Source: Syngnathus acus (lineage: Eukaryota > Chordata > Actinopteri > Syngnathiformes > Syngnathidae). Taken from it: DNA of 64,000 bases. The position numbers and the translations under genes were made by a program. Of this stretch, positions 1 to 11,605 are shown piece after piece. How positions within the stretch are numbered: the stretch's first letter is position 1; each line of letters begins with the position of its first letter. Below the pieces are notes generated by a model that worked only from the letters and a program-made list of their open reading frames with translations, had not been told where the DNA came from and did not search any database. The stretch lies in assembly GCF_901709675.1 (NCBI RefSeq), contig NC_051105.1, positions 2,542,001-2,606,000 on the forward strand, written 5' to 3'.

Positions 1-699
1 CTTAAAGCAAAGACCCCCGTTATTTCTTTTTAACTACTAGCACCCAGGTGAATTCGCGACCCACTTTGTGTCCCACCTCAACATTTGAGAATCACTAGTT
101 CTCATTACATAGTGTGCCGGTATAGACAGAGTGTGACAGTGGACTTCATTTCATCCAAATTTAAAGTTCAGCCTCAGCTGTTGAGTGGGTGATGTAACAC
201 ACCAAGCGGGAGAAGTGTGGATCTGTGCTCATGGCTTGCCGTAAAACTCTCGAGAAAGACCAACTGTGCATTGGAGGCCTGCAGCGAGTGTGGTTTTGTG
301 TCTGTTCGTGTCTGAGCATGAGACCAAATACTGTTTGTGTGCCGTCTTGAATTCTCAGGAGAGCCCTGTGGCATTCAGAGCGATCCATCTCATAAATAAA
401 GCAGGACTTCCTTCAGCTGCAGTCATCTTTGTGTGTGTGTGCTTGTGTGTGTGTGTGTGTGTGTGTGTCGAGAGAGGCGAACGGGATGCGGTGGGGGGGG
501 GGGGGGGGGGTTGGATAGCCTATCATATTCCTTCATTCAACTCTGCAGCAACACAGCACATCTCGCGACTAATGTCCTTGAGGACAACGGCGCAGGCTCC
601 AAATCAGAAGGCAATTGACCTAATCATCTTTACGAAGCTAAGGCATTTTTCAGGCAATTGTAACAATTGATCAGAAACATCCATCAAGCGGGAGACATA
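1..699. other. Intergenic, low-complexity sequence
   Basis: No gene is recognised here. The stretch holds a GT microsatellite at about 431-471, directly followed by an uninterrupted run of 18 G residues at 493-510. Open frames across this part are produced by the simple repeats (runs of Val/Cys and Gly) and show no domain. The remainder is unique-looking AT-rich sequence in which I see nothing further. Confidence 0.6.
431..510. repeat. GT microsatellite plus G18 tract
   Basis: An interrupted (GT)n tract is followed after a short spacer by 18 consecutive G residues at 493-510. The G tract could form intermolecular or slipped quadruplex structures and is a likely sequencing or assembly length-error site. 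Any reading frame through it is meaningless. Confidence 0.9.
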
Positions 700-1110
700 C
701 CGTATTTTCCGGACTATAAGGCGCACCGGACTATAAGGCGCACCTTCAATGAATGGCCCATTTTAAAACTTTGTCCTTATATAAGGCGCACCGGACTATA
801 AGGCGCACCATTAATGCATCATGTCAGATTTTTAGTCCAAATCAAATCATTCTCCATTTTATCTTTTTTATTTCAACTTCAGACGCAACAAATTACTTTA
901 TAATCACAAAAAAAGATCCATAGTCTTTTTGATTCATGATTCACTGTCTTCAGTGGGCCACTTATGATTGATTTCATGACACAATGCTTCGGGCCAGTTT
1001 AAATTTAAGAATTTGGTCCATATATAAGGCGCACCGGACTATAAGGCGCACCGTCGGCTTTTGAGAAATTTTTAGGTTTTTAGGTGCGCCTTATAGTCCG
1101 GAAAATACGG
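700..1110. mobile_element. TIR MITE, copy 1 (CCGTATTTTCCGG family)
   Basis: The element starts CCGTATTTTCCGGACTATAA and ends with the exact reverse complement, giving perfect terminal inverted repeats of about 28 bp. It is flanked on both sides by TA (698-699 and 1111-1112), as expected for Tc1/mariner-type insertion. Inside, the 17-mer GGACTATAAGGCGCACC occurs as several direct copies (starting near 711, 728, 792 and 1035) besides the inverted terminal one. There is no transposase reading frame, so this is a non-autonomous element. Diverged relatives lie at 4,020 and 10,806, and a single end at 45,091. Confidence 0.85.
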
Positions 1111-1480
1111 TAATTAACTGACTGCTGTATTGTCTCGTCAAGTTGATCAAGGTAGTAAATAGAACGGATGTGATGTTGGCTGATTGTTTGAATAATAAAA
1201 AAAAAAAATGGTAGGGTAAAAAATACAAATGTAAAACATACATATAACCAGGAGGAGTCAGCAATATTGGCTCAATTTTATACCGCATTTTATATTTATA
1301 TTTTATCTGTACGACAAAAATAGTATTAAATAGGTCCAATGGAAAACGCTGACTACAATAACAATATTGATATTAATAATCACAATTGTTGGACATGAAT
1401 ATACCTTAAGTTACTGCATTTAAGTTTTTCTGTTGTGCTGTAGACTTATACATATTTCATACAGACTACAGATATTTATT

Positions 1481-1785
1481 CTTCCGTGCCGCTTATTGTC
1501 ACGAGCCTATCCCAGGATTCTTTGACGGTAGGCGGGGTGTCCACCCAGAACCGCTTGCCAGCCATTCGCACTCACAAAATCACACCCACAGACAATTTGG
1601 AGTGGTCAATCATCCTACCATGCATGTTTTTAGAATATGGGAGAAAACCGGAGTAGCCAGAGGAAACCCGCGCAGGCACGGGGAGAACATGCAAACTCCA
1701 CAGAGGAAGGCTGGAGCGGGAACCGAACTCACAACCTCTGAACTGTGAGGCGGACATGCTAACCCTCTATATCGCCCCAGACGAT
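1481..1785 (-). mobile_element. tRNA-derived SINE-like repeat, near full length
   Basis: Read on the minus strand, this begins with a tRNA-like head near 1,780 containing GAGTTCGGTTCCC, close to the RNA polymerase III B box. It continues through the stretch TTTGCATGTTCTCCCCGTGC, which also occurs in the copy at 47,913, and ends near 1,485 in a body describing about 305 bp. Fragments of the same family occur near 10,490, 12,050, 26,515, 34,150, 44,450 and 63,140. This is a very common kind of repeat in fish genomes. I did not find a clear target-site duplication for this copy. Confidence 0.7.
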
Positions 1786-4019
1786 ATATAATTTGATTTC
1801 TTTTTTTTTTCCATTTGTGTATTTTAGCAAGTACATACCAAATCGTCTATATTTTGTTTGAGATAACAATTTTGACCTATATTTAAAAAAGAATACATTT
1901 TATGTTTGCTCTATCTATACTATCTGTCTCTGATACAAGCCCACATGTCTAGTTGCTACTTCCACACATCATCCATGAATAAACAGGAAGCCCTTCCTCT
2001 CATATCTACATAGTATTGATGGGTGGGCAAACATCAATTGACTCCCCTCCATCAACCTACAGGGAAAAACTTTAAACAGATGTGAACTGGAGTGGGTAGC
2101 GGCGCGCGAACGCCATTTCACCGCCTCGGCAGGAGTGTAAGTAGACTGTTAATGAGGGCGAAGCTCAGAGGGAGGCATGTTAACATGGGCTACGTAGCTC
2201 TACGGGGAACCCGCTAGCATGGAGCGTTCGCTGAGATGCTGATCATTTTGCGGTCGAGACGAATAAATGTTTGGCTGCCTGATTGACTGCTGGAAGTGCC
2301 AAAAGGGAGAGCAGTCGCTTAATCAAAAGAATTAGAGCATGAAGGGCTGCAGCATCTAATCCAAACAAGATGATGGAATAAAACACCTCAAATATTTTCA
2401 TTACTCTGAAGTCACCAACAATTGGAGAAAACACGGGAGCCCACCCAAAATGAATTGAAAATGGATTTTGATGACTGATTAATCATTTATAGCAGAGCTG
2501 TGCAAATCATCAAAATTTAAGTACAATTATTATACTCCACGATTACATTTTGTTTGGTCAAAAAAACAAACTTGCATAATAACAGTGTTTCAAAGAAATG
2601 TTTGGCTTCATCTGAGCTTTTTAAAATATTTCTATTTTAGACAACTTGAACTCAACAGTGAGAAAAAATATTGGACAATGTACCAACAGGGCAAGCTACA
2701 AGAAGACGGTTGACTCACTGACTCACCTATCTTAATGCAATAGTGTTGGATCGTCTCGAGATCAAGGCAAACTTCACTTCACGTAGTATCACCAAAAGAT
2801 TTTTTTTTTCAAGTGGATGATAAATCTTGGTCACAAAGTAGGCAGGAGCCATTGATCGCCAGTTCTAAAAATGTCATTTCCCCATTTATTGTACATTCAG
2901 AAAAGAAATATTCAAACAATTCCTTTCAATCACTATCACATTACGGTTTATCCACCTCCACTTCACTTCCCATACTATCGAGAGTTATGACATCAGAGAT
3001 ACTGGAACTGGCTTGACTCATTGCCATTTTTCTTCCTCGTTGGTTCCCCTCTCTGCTTTGGACACCCAGAGCAGGATTAGGCCTGTTGCCCGGTGGTAGC
3101 AGTATGTGAGTTGACAGACTGTCACTTCAGTTTTTGGACCGCAAATTAGGAACTCAACCCAGGTGGCTGCCAATGGAGACGATGACAGACACGGACGGGG
3201 TCAAGGCCAGAACAAACACACTTAATGGACAAAGGGGAACTCTCAGCACAAAGAGCTTAACATGCTGACTCAAAACTGATTAGAAATAAATAAATAAGAC
3301 AGATGCTAGCGGCAGCACAAATCCTCTTTCGCTTTCCTCACGATTGGTGCTCGAGCAGTGATCTCTATTGTTTTAGCAGAAAACACGCTCCGTTGAATAG
3401 TTACCCACTGGCCAGATTACAGTTGATTATAATAACAATGGGATGACCTTTATCTCACACCACCCAGTTGCCCATGTCGCCAGTGTGCCCATCTGTGCTC
3501 GCTCTTCATTAAACTCTGCTCGAGTAAGGACTTTAAATCTCACTTTCAACATTGAAACACAGATTCGTGGGATAATCTTTACTAGGATGCCTGCGTGCGA
3601 ATGTCTCCTATCTGTAAATCAGTGGCAAGGGACTCTTTTGAACTGTCTGAAAAAAATACAGCCTTTTCCCTCCTTTCGATTTTATTGAGTATTTACTACC
3701 TCCAGAGGTACAAAGTCGTATCAGAGCTCTACCACTACCTGTGTGCAAAGATATTACAGAATGCCGTACAGTTTAAGGCCTGTTGCAAAACAAGCGATGT
3801 GGCAGAAAAGGAAAGTAACAGTCTAAAAGGAAATACAGTTGACGATTCCCAATCGCAAACAAGGCCAGCTGAAATAGAAAAACTCGGACTCAACGCTTCG
3901 ACCACCAAATATCATTTTTGTTGTGAAAGCTCACAAGGATTTCTGGCACTGGGACTCTGCACGCTGCACTTTTTTTTAACCACGGCGCATTGCTAGTGGT
4001 CAGACACTAATGAAAACTA
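1786..4019. other. Intergenic, no gene recognised
   Basis: AT-rich sequence with short, unconserved-looking open frames only (longest about 133 codons at 3,595-3,996, with no recognisable domain). The block 2,090-2,290 is less AT-rich and looks like unique sequence. It could be a conserved noncoding element, but nothing in it is diagnostic. Confidence 0.5.
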
Positions 4020-4198
4020 CCGTAATTTCCGGACTATAAACCGCTATTTTTTGCACAAGCTTTGAAAAAGCTTATTGTCCAGTGCGGCTTATCTATGGAT
4101 TTTTCATGATTTTTATGATACTGTAAGAGGATTAGTTTTGTTAACACAGGTAATAGAAATGAGGACATCAGATGTGGCTTATAGTCCAGAAGTTACGG
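4020..4198. mobile_element. TIR MITE, copy 2 (diverged, 179 bp)
   Basis: The left end CCGTAATTTCCGGACTATAA and the right end, reading TTATAGTCCAGAAGTTACGG, form an imperfect inverted repeat. TA lies on both sides (4018-4019 and 4199-4200). It is shorter than copy 1 and lacks the internal direct repeats. It has no coding capacity. Confidence 0.75.
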
Positions 4199-5712
4199 TA
4201 CTTGGTGAAACTTGACCAACATGCGGCATTCAGTCAGATTCAGCGACATCGCTCCGTGTGAGTCGGCCCAGATTCACATCATCAGCCCTTTTGTGTCAGA
4301 AGTAATGTCACGCTCGCACCTGGTGCTAGCCCTGACACCCTGTCATCGTCACAAATCTAACCATGTCATTGTCCTTGAGTAAAAGCACGCACTTGTGTCA
4401 ATAACTTGCCTTCACGGAGTTCTGTGCAATAAAGAGCCTATTGCCATATCCTCTGTCATTTGCAAAACATTTGCGGGTAAAAATGGTTAATAATTGGTGT
4501 TCTAGATCAAGTGACCATCCTTTATCAAAAACTCATAATAACCAGTTCGTCTTATGTCATTACTGGGCAATAAAGCTTGGACGTCTGTTGGAAAATAATA
4601 TCCAGCAATTGTTTTTGGTACTTATCAAAAACAGACACTTGCAAAAATGGTGGAAGTGAAATCAGGCACTTTTAGTTTTCGCAATATTGACAGCATGCAT
4701 CTGGTAGGTCCATGGTTCCAAATGCAATGTGTGATATGTTTTTTTTTTAACTGCAGTTGCAAACAAATTGTCCCAAGGGGACAATAAAGTATTCTTGATC
4801 TTGATCTAAGAAGGGAGAGTTACTGGTGAGAAAAGTACAATCACAAACAATTAACATGACTGAAGAAGTGCTGGCGGCAATGCAACAAGCTGGCATTGTG
4901 AAGCATGAGAAAGGTTCGGTATTGTGTCTGATATTACGGTCAAATATTACATCACAGCTCTTGCCAGATCATTTCAATCATTTGAGTCATAGCAAAGTGT
5001 GACGGATAAGACGTTGCAGGGTTAAATTGCACTGTCATGTTAAATCCCACTTTTGATCAGAATCATTTCCAGGAGCAGGTGTATTGTGCCTAATAAAAGT
5101 GAAGGTAGCATTTCAGACACAGTACCTGACACTCTTCTCTTTCTAACGGCACTCTTCCCCTGCACAGTAGCAGTTTAGCTCGGCTAACTTGCTTTGGCTC
5201 GGGGGCCTTTTGTACGATGGTAAAATGTGAAAGCAAAACGCATTGAATGCTTGAGTCAAAAAGAAACATGCTAGCAGACTACAAAAATGGAGAATGTCTC
5301 TTGTATTGACTTTCACTGCAAGGAGACAAATTCAATTGGGGGACTGATCTCTGCAGCAAAACTGAGACTGCAGATTATAACACTGCGGCAGCCAGAGCTA
5401 AGACACAGAAACAAGAAAACGAACATTAGCGATTCTTTTTTTTGTCATTTTAGATAGGCATCCTCAAATATCGAGTTTAACCAAATCCATTTGCCAAATG
5501 ACCAAACAGCGGTGGCTTAGATCTCTCATATCAATTTTTGACTGGGCGTATTTGGATTAGTTACTAGACATAGTAGCCGCTTTTACCAATGGAAAAATAA
5601 TCAAAAGCAACAACAGCGGCAGATTGTCAGTGTCATGCAGCAATGAGCTTGGCAGTTATCGCTTCATAACTGAAATGTTCATAGGATAGGAGAATCTCAG
5701 CATTATCTAAAC
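4199..5712. other. Intergenic, with a LINE-like 3' tail
   Basis: No gene is recognised. At about 4,770-4,807 the sequence AGGGGACAATAAAGTATTCT is followed by tandem TTGATC units. This is the typical 3' end of a truncated fish non-LTR retrotransposon. The rest shows short open frames without recognisable domains. Confidence 0.45.
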
Positions 5713-5856
5713 CAAGGGTGTGGAACTCATTTGTGAAGACAATTTGCAATTTTTCTATTGACACATATAGTCGATGCACAATTTGTCTTCGCCGGCCAAA
5801 TATAATTACACTGTGGGCCAAATGTGGCCCACGGGCTAGAGTTTGACCCCCTTGAT
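5713..5856. mobile_element. hAT-like non-autonomous element fragment
   Basis: The left end (AAGGGTGTGGAACTCATTTG) and right end (GAGTTTGACCCCCTTG) are inverted relatives of each other, and the interior carries GATGCACAATTTGTCTTC and a GGGCCAAATGTGGCCCACGG-type segment. The same blocks occur at 30,014-30,270 and 61,553-61,942. It is an internally deleted copy of about 140 bp with no coding content. Confidence 0.65.
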
Positions 5857-7850
5857 CTAAACTCTTCTTTCGATGCCTTTAAGCAGACTAATGTTGCCAC
5901 AGTGGAGGTCTGAACTGATGTTGCTATAGCAGTAGTTACCATAGATGTTGCAAAACATTACAGGGCCCGATACAGGTGCATGTAAATGAATATAGTTCAG
6001 TAGTTCAATTTGCTACTTTTCAGGAGGACAATGTCTGCATCAGTAGATATTCAAATTTCCAACTTTGGGTTGTTAGCTAAATTAGATGGTGAAATGTTTC
6101 ACATGTTTAAAACGGACCCAATGAAATAAACAGACTTATTCATGATATTCTCTGTTTTGCCACAGTTGTTTCAAGACAATCGAAAATCAATTAATGCCGA
6201 AAAGGTCGACCGGTTAGGAGATCCCAGGTAGCCAACAATGGAACTGGTGTCTTTACATAATTGAAATAGTTGTATATAGATATAGTATACCACTAGGTAT
6301 TGGTTTGCAATTTTCCAAGCTGTCAAAAGTGTCAAATGTATAATAGACTAAGTTAGTTCACAGCAGTGAAGGTTTTCAATGAAGAGGCAAGTTTGTTCAA
6401 AACATTCCTCGCGCTCTTTCGTCCGCTCACCTTCCACATACCTGACATTTCAAGTGAACCTTGTACTAGCACTACACCACCGGCCTTACCGGAAGGGTGT
6501 GCCTGCAGAAAAGGTGGGCCTTGCAAACAGTACCTGTACCGAAACCAAAAGCCCTCCCCTCAAATTTTGACATCACAAAACAATCAGTAAAAACAATATG
6601 TCTGTCAGGCAGTCATCCCAAATCTGGACAGGTTGCAGTAGCCACGAAGACAAGCAATCAAACAATGACAAGTTTCAATGTTCAGATTGCAACAATGACA
6701 AAACCCGAACATTAAAGTTGACAATATTGTTTTACTATAAGAATAGCGGGGGTGTAGTGTATAGGAAAACAGATGTGCAATTAGGCGTCCATTCAAGCTT
6801 AAAAAACAGCTTCTGGATTTTTCCACCACATTTATTATAGCTCTTTCTGTTGATGAATTAAAGGTTATGGCTAAAAATGGATCATTTGGGCTATTTTGCA
6901 CACAACGAGGCCAAATGCGGCGCAAGTGGCGGAGACAGCACCGCTTCTGTCCGGACAAAGACCCTGCGTCAGAGCTTCAAAAGTGACGAGAGCACGCAGC
7001 CGTTTCGTCACAACTTTTACTGCCGTTTGCGAATCAAGCCTTCCGTCATTTAAGACGGCAGCAGGTGGCTTTTGGAGGGGGGAAAGTAAACTTGCTTAAT
7101 GATTCGAACCTTACCTTAGTGTTGGCTTCAGGGAGAAACGGCGACACTCTCTTGACTGACTGCACGACCCCAGGAATAAGACGCCTGGCAAAAGTAACTT
7201 AATTAACCAACGGATGTTTAAATACACTAAATGGCGTCTTCTGCAGTTTTTTGTGGAGGGGCGGTGAGTGGTGAAAATTGCCGACTGTTCTGTTCAAGCA
7301 ATCCTCGCTTGTTTTTTCTGTCGCAGCCTTGAATGCAACCACCACCAGGAGCCTTCCACAGCGCATTCACGCGGAACAAGCTGGAAGAGGTGATGGCTAC
7401 ACTTCCGATGATGGTTTTCAAAATAAAACCAGACTGAGCTACGACTTTGAACTTTAATCTGAAGGTAGAATTTATTTCCTGTTTGAATCGACTTTTGGAT
7501 GGCCGGATTTTATGGCGTCCTGGTGACGTCAGAACCCAGACTGGCACAGCACGCCGCTGACGAAGAGCGACGTGTGGGGGATAATGTCGCCCTCTTGCGG
7601 ATTACAGGAAGAAGTGTACGGAGCCCCGAAGGGACAGAGGATCAAAAGTGCCTCAATTAAATAAAAGAATACAAATTTGTGAATTTAAAGGTGTGTTTTT
7701 TTTTCCCCGCGATTAAATATTTTCTTTCAAAATCATTGCTCAACTTTTTTTGCACATGAGATTTGCAAATCAATAAAAATATAAATAATAATAATATTAC
7801 TATTATCAATGAAAAGTATTACTATAAGTGCTGTCAAGCAATTAAAATAA
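5857..7850. other. Intergenic, with a CRE-containing GC-richer block
   Basis: No gene is recognised. The part 6,890-7,640 is less AT-rich than its surroundings. It contains a perfect cAMP-response element TGACGTCA at 7,524-7,531 and a CTCF-like motif (minus strand, 7,587-7,600). It could be a distal promoter or a noncoding first exon. A 106-codon minus frame at 7,227-7,547 overlaps it but resembles nothing I know. Confidence 0.35.
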
Positions 7851-7869
7851 TTACCGTATTTATTCTAAT

Positions 7870-7890
7870 TATCGCCCAGGGCGATAATTT
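7870..7890. repeat. 10-bp perfect inverted repeat
   Basis: ATTATCGCCC and its exact reverse complement are separated by a single A. The palindrome lies just after TACCGTATTTATTC, which resembles the outer end of the MITE family at 700. It may be the terminal part of a further, decayed inverted-repeat transposon. Confidence 0.7.
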
Positions 7891-8496
7891 TGATGAAGAA
7901 GAGGTTTTCTAATTTAGACAAAAATTTTTATTGAATTACATACAATTTATAAAAAGTCACAGAAACAGCCCTCAACAAACCATTCTAAGAATTCAAAATT
8001 TGGGCAAGAAAAAAATATAAATGCATATGAAATGCAAACAAGGACTCAGCCTATAGTTCAACAAATCATGTTTGAATTTTTTGACGCGCTACTCCTTCCA
8101 CATAATTCATCTGATTCACTCCATTCCACTTTTGACGTATTCCAAATATTCATGTGATGAGCGCTTGCATTTTTGTTTGCAAATTTACAGCACATTTTTC
8201 CCCATTCATTCTTAATGGTACATTCAACATTTCACATTTACAATGTTCCAGTTTGAAATTCACATCAATCAGCACATTCAAATCACATTGGGGAAGATTT
8301 TCAACACTGCTAAAATTACCAAGTTCAAAAGTTTCACGTTTAAAAATTTAAAATTTGTGCAAAATGTCGTTTTTCACTTCTAATTTCTACATTTTTCAAT
8401 CGATTCAACCCGTTCCAACTTTCAACCGTTCATCTTTTGCCTACCTATTCCAAAACGTCCCACTTACCAAAAAATCCAAATTAAAAGTTTTGAAAT

Positions 8497-8754
8497 TCAC
8501 CTCAAATCTTCCAACATTTCGTTCTTCCCTTCCAATGCTCCGCCACACATCTGTCTGTAGAAGCTCCACAAGACAGCTTTCCAGTCCGGCACATTGCAGT
8601 TCTTTGAGGAAGACGAAATTGAGCCTTCTTCTGTTGACAGAAAATGTTTCAGCTCGAGTTGAGGTTCTTGGAAAAGGTGGACCTCTTCCACTGCTGCTCC
8701 TTCGATGTCCAGGGAGGCAAGGAGGTGTTCTCTCTGCAGTCCTTCTTGCTTCAT
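8497..8754 (-). CDS. Unassigned open frame, candidate exon or repeat-derived
   Basis: An 85-codon minus frame, rich in Glu/Leu at its start and ending in WSFYRQMCGGALEGKNEM followed by LEDLR. I do not recognise the protein. The last codons (CTGGAAGATTTGAG) abut GTGAATTT, which could be a splice donor, and an AATAAA on the same strand lies about 570 bp downstream (7,932-7,927). The composition is more protein-like than most chance frames nearby, but the downstream part is AT-rich and repetitive in texture. A decayed transposable-element gene is as likely as a real exon. Confidence 0.2.
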   Translation of the reverse strand: MKQEGLQREHLLASLDIEGAAVEEVHLFQEPQLELKHFLSTEEGSISSSSKNCNVPDWKAVLWSFYRQMCGGALEGKNEMLEDLR

Positions 8755-8989
8755 GCAGTGAGTGTTATGTGGTGTGAATTTCCAGCTGGAGGCAGCAAAG
8801 GTCTACAAAAATAAGCTCACACACACACACAGCAAATCACTCGCGGTGGCAACTTCTAACAGGGAAAAGCCAAAAGTCTCTTCTTGTACAATAACTATTC
8901 TCACACACACATTTTTTGCACTATTCCTGCAACTTCACTGAAAGAAATGTTAGAAATATGCATGTACTGTAAATGTTATTGGATATTTT

Positions 8990-9040
8990 TGACATTGTTT
9001 CAAGATGTACATACTTCGTGTACATCTTGAAACAATGTCA
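8990..9040. repeat. Perfect 22-bp hairpin with 7-nt loop
   Basis: Positions 8,990-9,011 and 9,019-9,040 are exact reverse complements, separated by the loop TACTTCG. The arms begin GACATTGTTTCAAGATG. There is no mismatch along 22 bp. The stem is shorter than a normal microRNA precursor, and I see no flanking transposon ends. Confidence 0.9.
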
Positions 9041-9639
9041 GCAGAACTTTTACAAGTTCTGTTATTTTGTGCGGCTTCCTACAATATTTTTTTGGGCAGA
9101 CGAGGGGTCAAAATGGCTCTTTTGATAATAAAGGTTGCAGACTACATAGTTATTCATCAGTACTGCATGTCTCATGACTGATAGTGTGACCTTCCGAGGG
9201 GCCTTGAGTAGTCAAGTCCTTTTAAAATGAACTAAGTGGAAAGCTATGAGAGAGATATTAAGTCAAAGCACATGCACACTGGCCTGCACATGGTCTGATT
9301 GTAGATTTGTAAGAAAAACGATATTTTACTGCAATGTCATATGATGCGATGGAACAAACGATTGACATCTGAAATGTTCTTTTTGAAAAACCTCATCTGC
9401 ATCACACAGAGATTCTACCTGTTACATAAGGAGTACCAAAGTTCTGATACCCACTGTTTGGTTCTTGTATGATCGGTCCCATAGTTGGGTCTGGATTGTC
9501 AGCAGCAAGTCAGGTTTGTTTCCACTGAGGTTTGTTCTTCACCAAGACTGCCTTTTTGTGACTAATTCAGTTTATTACCTTTATAGACAGAATATCTGAG
9601 CGCAGGTGAGCCACTTAGAGAATCAGGTTTGGTGACCTC

Positions 9640-9940
9640 AGTATTAGTGTGTGCTTGTTGCAGATGATGTGGTTCTGTTGACTTCATCAAATTGTGATTT
9701 GCCACTCTCGCTGGTATAGTTCTCAGCAGAGCATGAAGCTGTTGGGATGGAACTCAGCACCTCCATATCTGAGGTCCCAGTCGGAAAAGGGTGGAGTCCC
9801 CTCACAAGGTTTGGAGTCACAAGTGGAGGAGTCAATGTATCTTGTTGTCTTGCTCACAAGTGATGGAAGAATGGCGCGAAAGATAGACCGGTGGGTCATT
9901 GCACAGACTCTGTATCAGCCTGTTAGATGAAGGAGCTACT
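9640..9940 (+). pseudogene. Decayed LINE reverse-transcriptase fragment
   Basis: Translation of the plus strand gives VADDVVLLTSSNCDLPLSLV, then a stop, then segments such as EHEAVGMELSTS and, in another frame, EESMYLVVLLTSDGRMARKI. This matches the region around the catalytic A/YxDD box and downstream thumb of fish non-LTR retrotransposon reverse transcriptases. An in-frame stop and frame changes show it is dead. Only about 300 bp remains, with neither a 5' end nor a 3' tail nearby. Confidence 0.75.
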
Positions 9941-10489
9941 TGCATTATAGATAGGAAGACTAAAATATTACCTGTATAGTTACTAAAGCCTTCATGATGA
10001 TGATGACCCTGATACAAAATTACTCTTCCGTAGTAAATATTATTCAATTGGAATGGTTGTTGCTGAGGAAAGTTAGCAAGAGAATTCCCTTGGCTTGTGC
10101 TTGATTACAAAACAAAAACTAAAAAGCCAAATTAATCTCGCACGTCCTCACTTACAAGAACATATCAGTCAAGTCAGAGTTACACAAGTCAGCGCTCTAC
10201 TTGCGACGGCTTCCCCCTGCCAGGATATCCAACCCAACCCTCGCCCCCATTTTATATTCCTCGCCTTTCACCTGCTGGGGGCTGAAGCTATAGTTACAAG
10301 GTCCAAGGAACTGGAGGTCTATTTTGACCAAGGGGCGGCTGCCTTTAAGCCCACCTGACTGGAAATGATGATGTAGAAGGAACTCAGCATGACTCCTGGG
10401 CAATGTGGGCTATTCTGTGTCCCTGCAGGCTAGTGAAACGTGACTCAAGTGGGATGCATTTTAATGGGATAGTATTTTGAAGCGGCAAA

Positions 10490-10630
10490 CAGTGCATTCA
10501 ACACTCACATTCACGGCAATGGACAATTTGGAATTTCAACCAAGCGAACATGCTTGTTTTAAAATATGGGAAGAAGGATGAACACACATCTAAAGAGGAA
10601 AGACTGCATGCGGGTTCAAAGTTCATTCTT
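10490..10630 (-). mobile_element. SINE fragment (family of 1,481)
   Basis: CACTCACATTCACGGCAATG followed by GACAATTTGGA and, further on, a degraded AACATGC/GGGAAGA segment parallels the body of the minus-oriented SINE at 1,481-1,785. It is truncated and diverged. Confidence 0.5.
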
Positions 10631-10805
10631 GTGCAGCAGATGTGCCAATCACTCATCGACTGCAATTTCTAGTCGAATGCAATGTATACCAGATTATCTG
10701 TGATGCTGCTGTCTGTCGTGACAATATTGACATTATCCATCTTTGGCAAACATACAGGAGTAAATTAAGACTAATTGATTCTGCCACTTGTAATTAATAG
10801 AATTA

Positions 10806-11605
10806 CCGTATTTTCCAGACTATAAGCTGCAGTTTCTTTCATAGTTTGGCCGGGGGTGCGACTTATAATCAGGAGTGACTTATATGTGAAATTATTAACA
10901 CATTATTACTCCGATCATTAACGCATTACTTACTTACTAGTGTTATTTTCACTTTAAACCGCATGAGGGCGCACTAGGCCTGTGAAATAATTGGAACCAC
11001 AACTGACGATGAGTCTGACCTCAGCGCCGTGTGTACTTCCGGATTCAGCAGCTGCGTTGTTTATAAGTGACAGAGGACGAAGATTTCGATGGATTTAATG
11101 ATTTGGAGTGACATGGATGGTTCGATAAAATTGTTATTTATGTTATAGTTATTTCATATAGTTATATATGCCTGTGGAATAATGGGAACCGCAACTGACG
11201 ATGAGTCCGACGTCAGCGCCACATGCACTTCCGGAGTCAGCAGCGGTGTTGTTTATAAGTGATACAAAGGACGAAGATTTTGATGGATTGAATGATTTGG
11301 AGTGACACAGATGGTTTGATAAACTTGTTATTTATGTTGGAGTTATTTGAATAACTGTTAACATGTTGCGTCAGGCACATTCTCAGTTCCTCGTTTGTGT
11401 TTATGTAATGTTAGCATACCGTATCGTTTAGCCTGTTGTTGCCTATTGATGTCTGTTCTTGGTGTTGTATTTTGTCAAATAAAGTTCCCTCAAAAATGCT
11501 ACTTGTACTCGGGTGTGACTGATATATGTTTTTTTCTTCTTTATTATGAATTTTATGGCTGGTGCAACTTGTACTCCGGAGCGACTTATAGTCCGGAATA
11601 TACTG
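10806..11605. mobile_element. TIR MITE, copy 3, 800 bp with internal duplication
   Basis: The ends CCGTATTTTCCAGACTATAA and TTATAGTCCGGAATATACTG form the same type of inverted repeat as the copy at 700 and are flanked by TA on both sides. The interior contains two diverged tandem copies of a roughly 190-bp unit (about 10,979-11,165 and 11,171-11,357), each holding ACTGACGATGAGTC and GAAGATTT. Open frames inside have no transposase features. Confidence 0.75.

Noticed and set aside
266-670. 134-codon plus frame
   Set aside because: Produced by the GT microsatellite and the G18 tract; no domain.
7227-7547. 106-codon minus frame with CRE nearby
   Set aside because: No resemblance to known proteins and no splice or polyadenylation context; the region is noted only as possibly regulatory.
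8990-9040. MicroRNA precursor
   Set aside because: The stem is only 22 bp with no bulges and no extended lower stem; kept as a structural finding instead.
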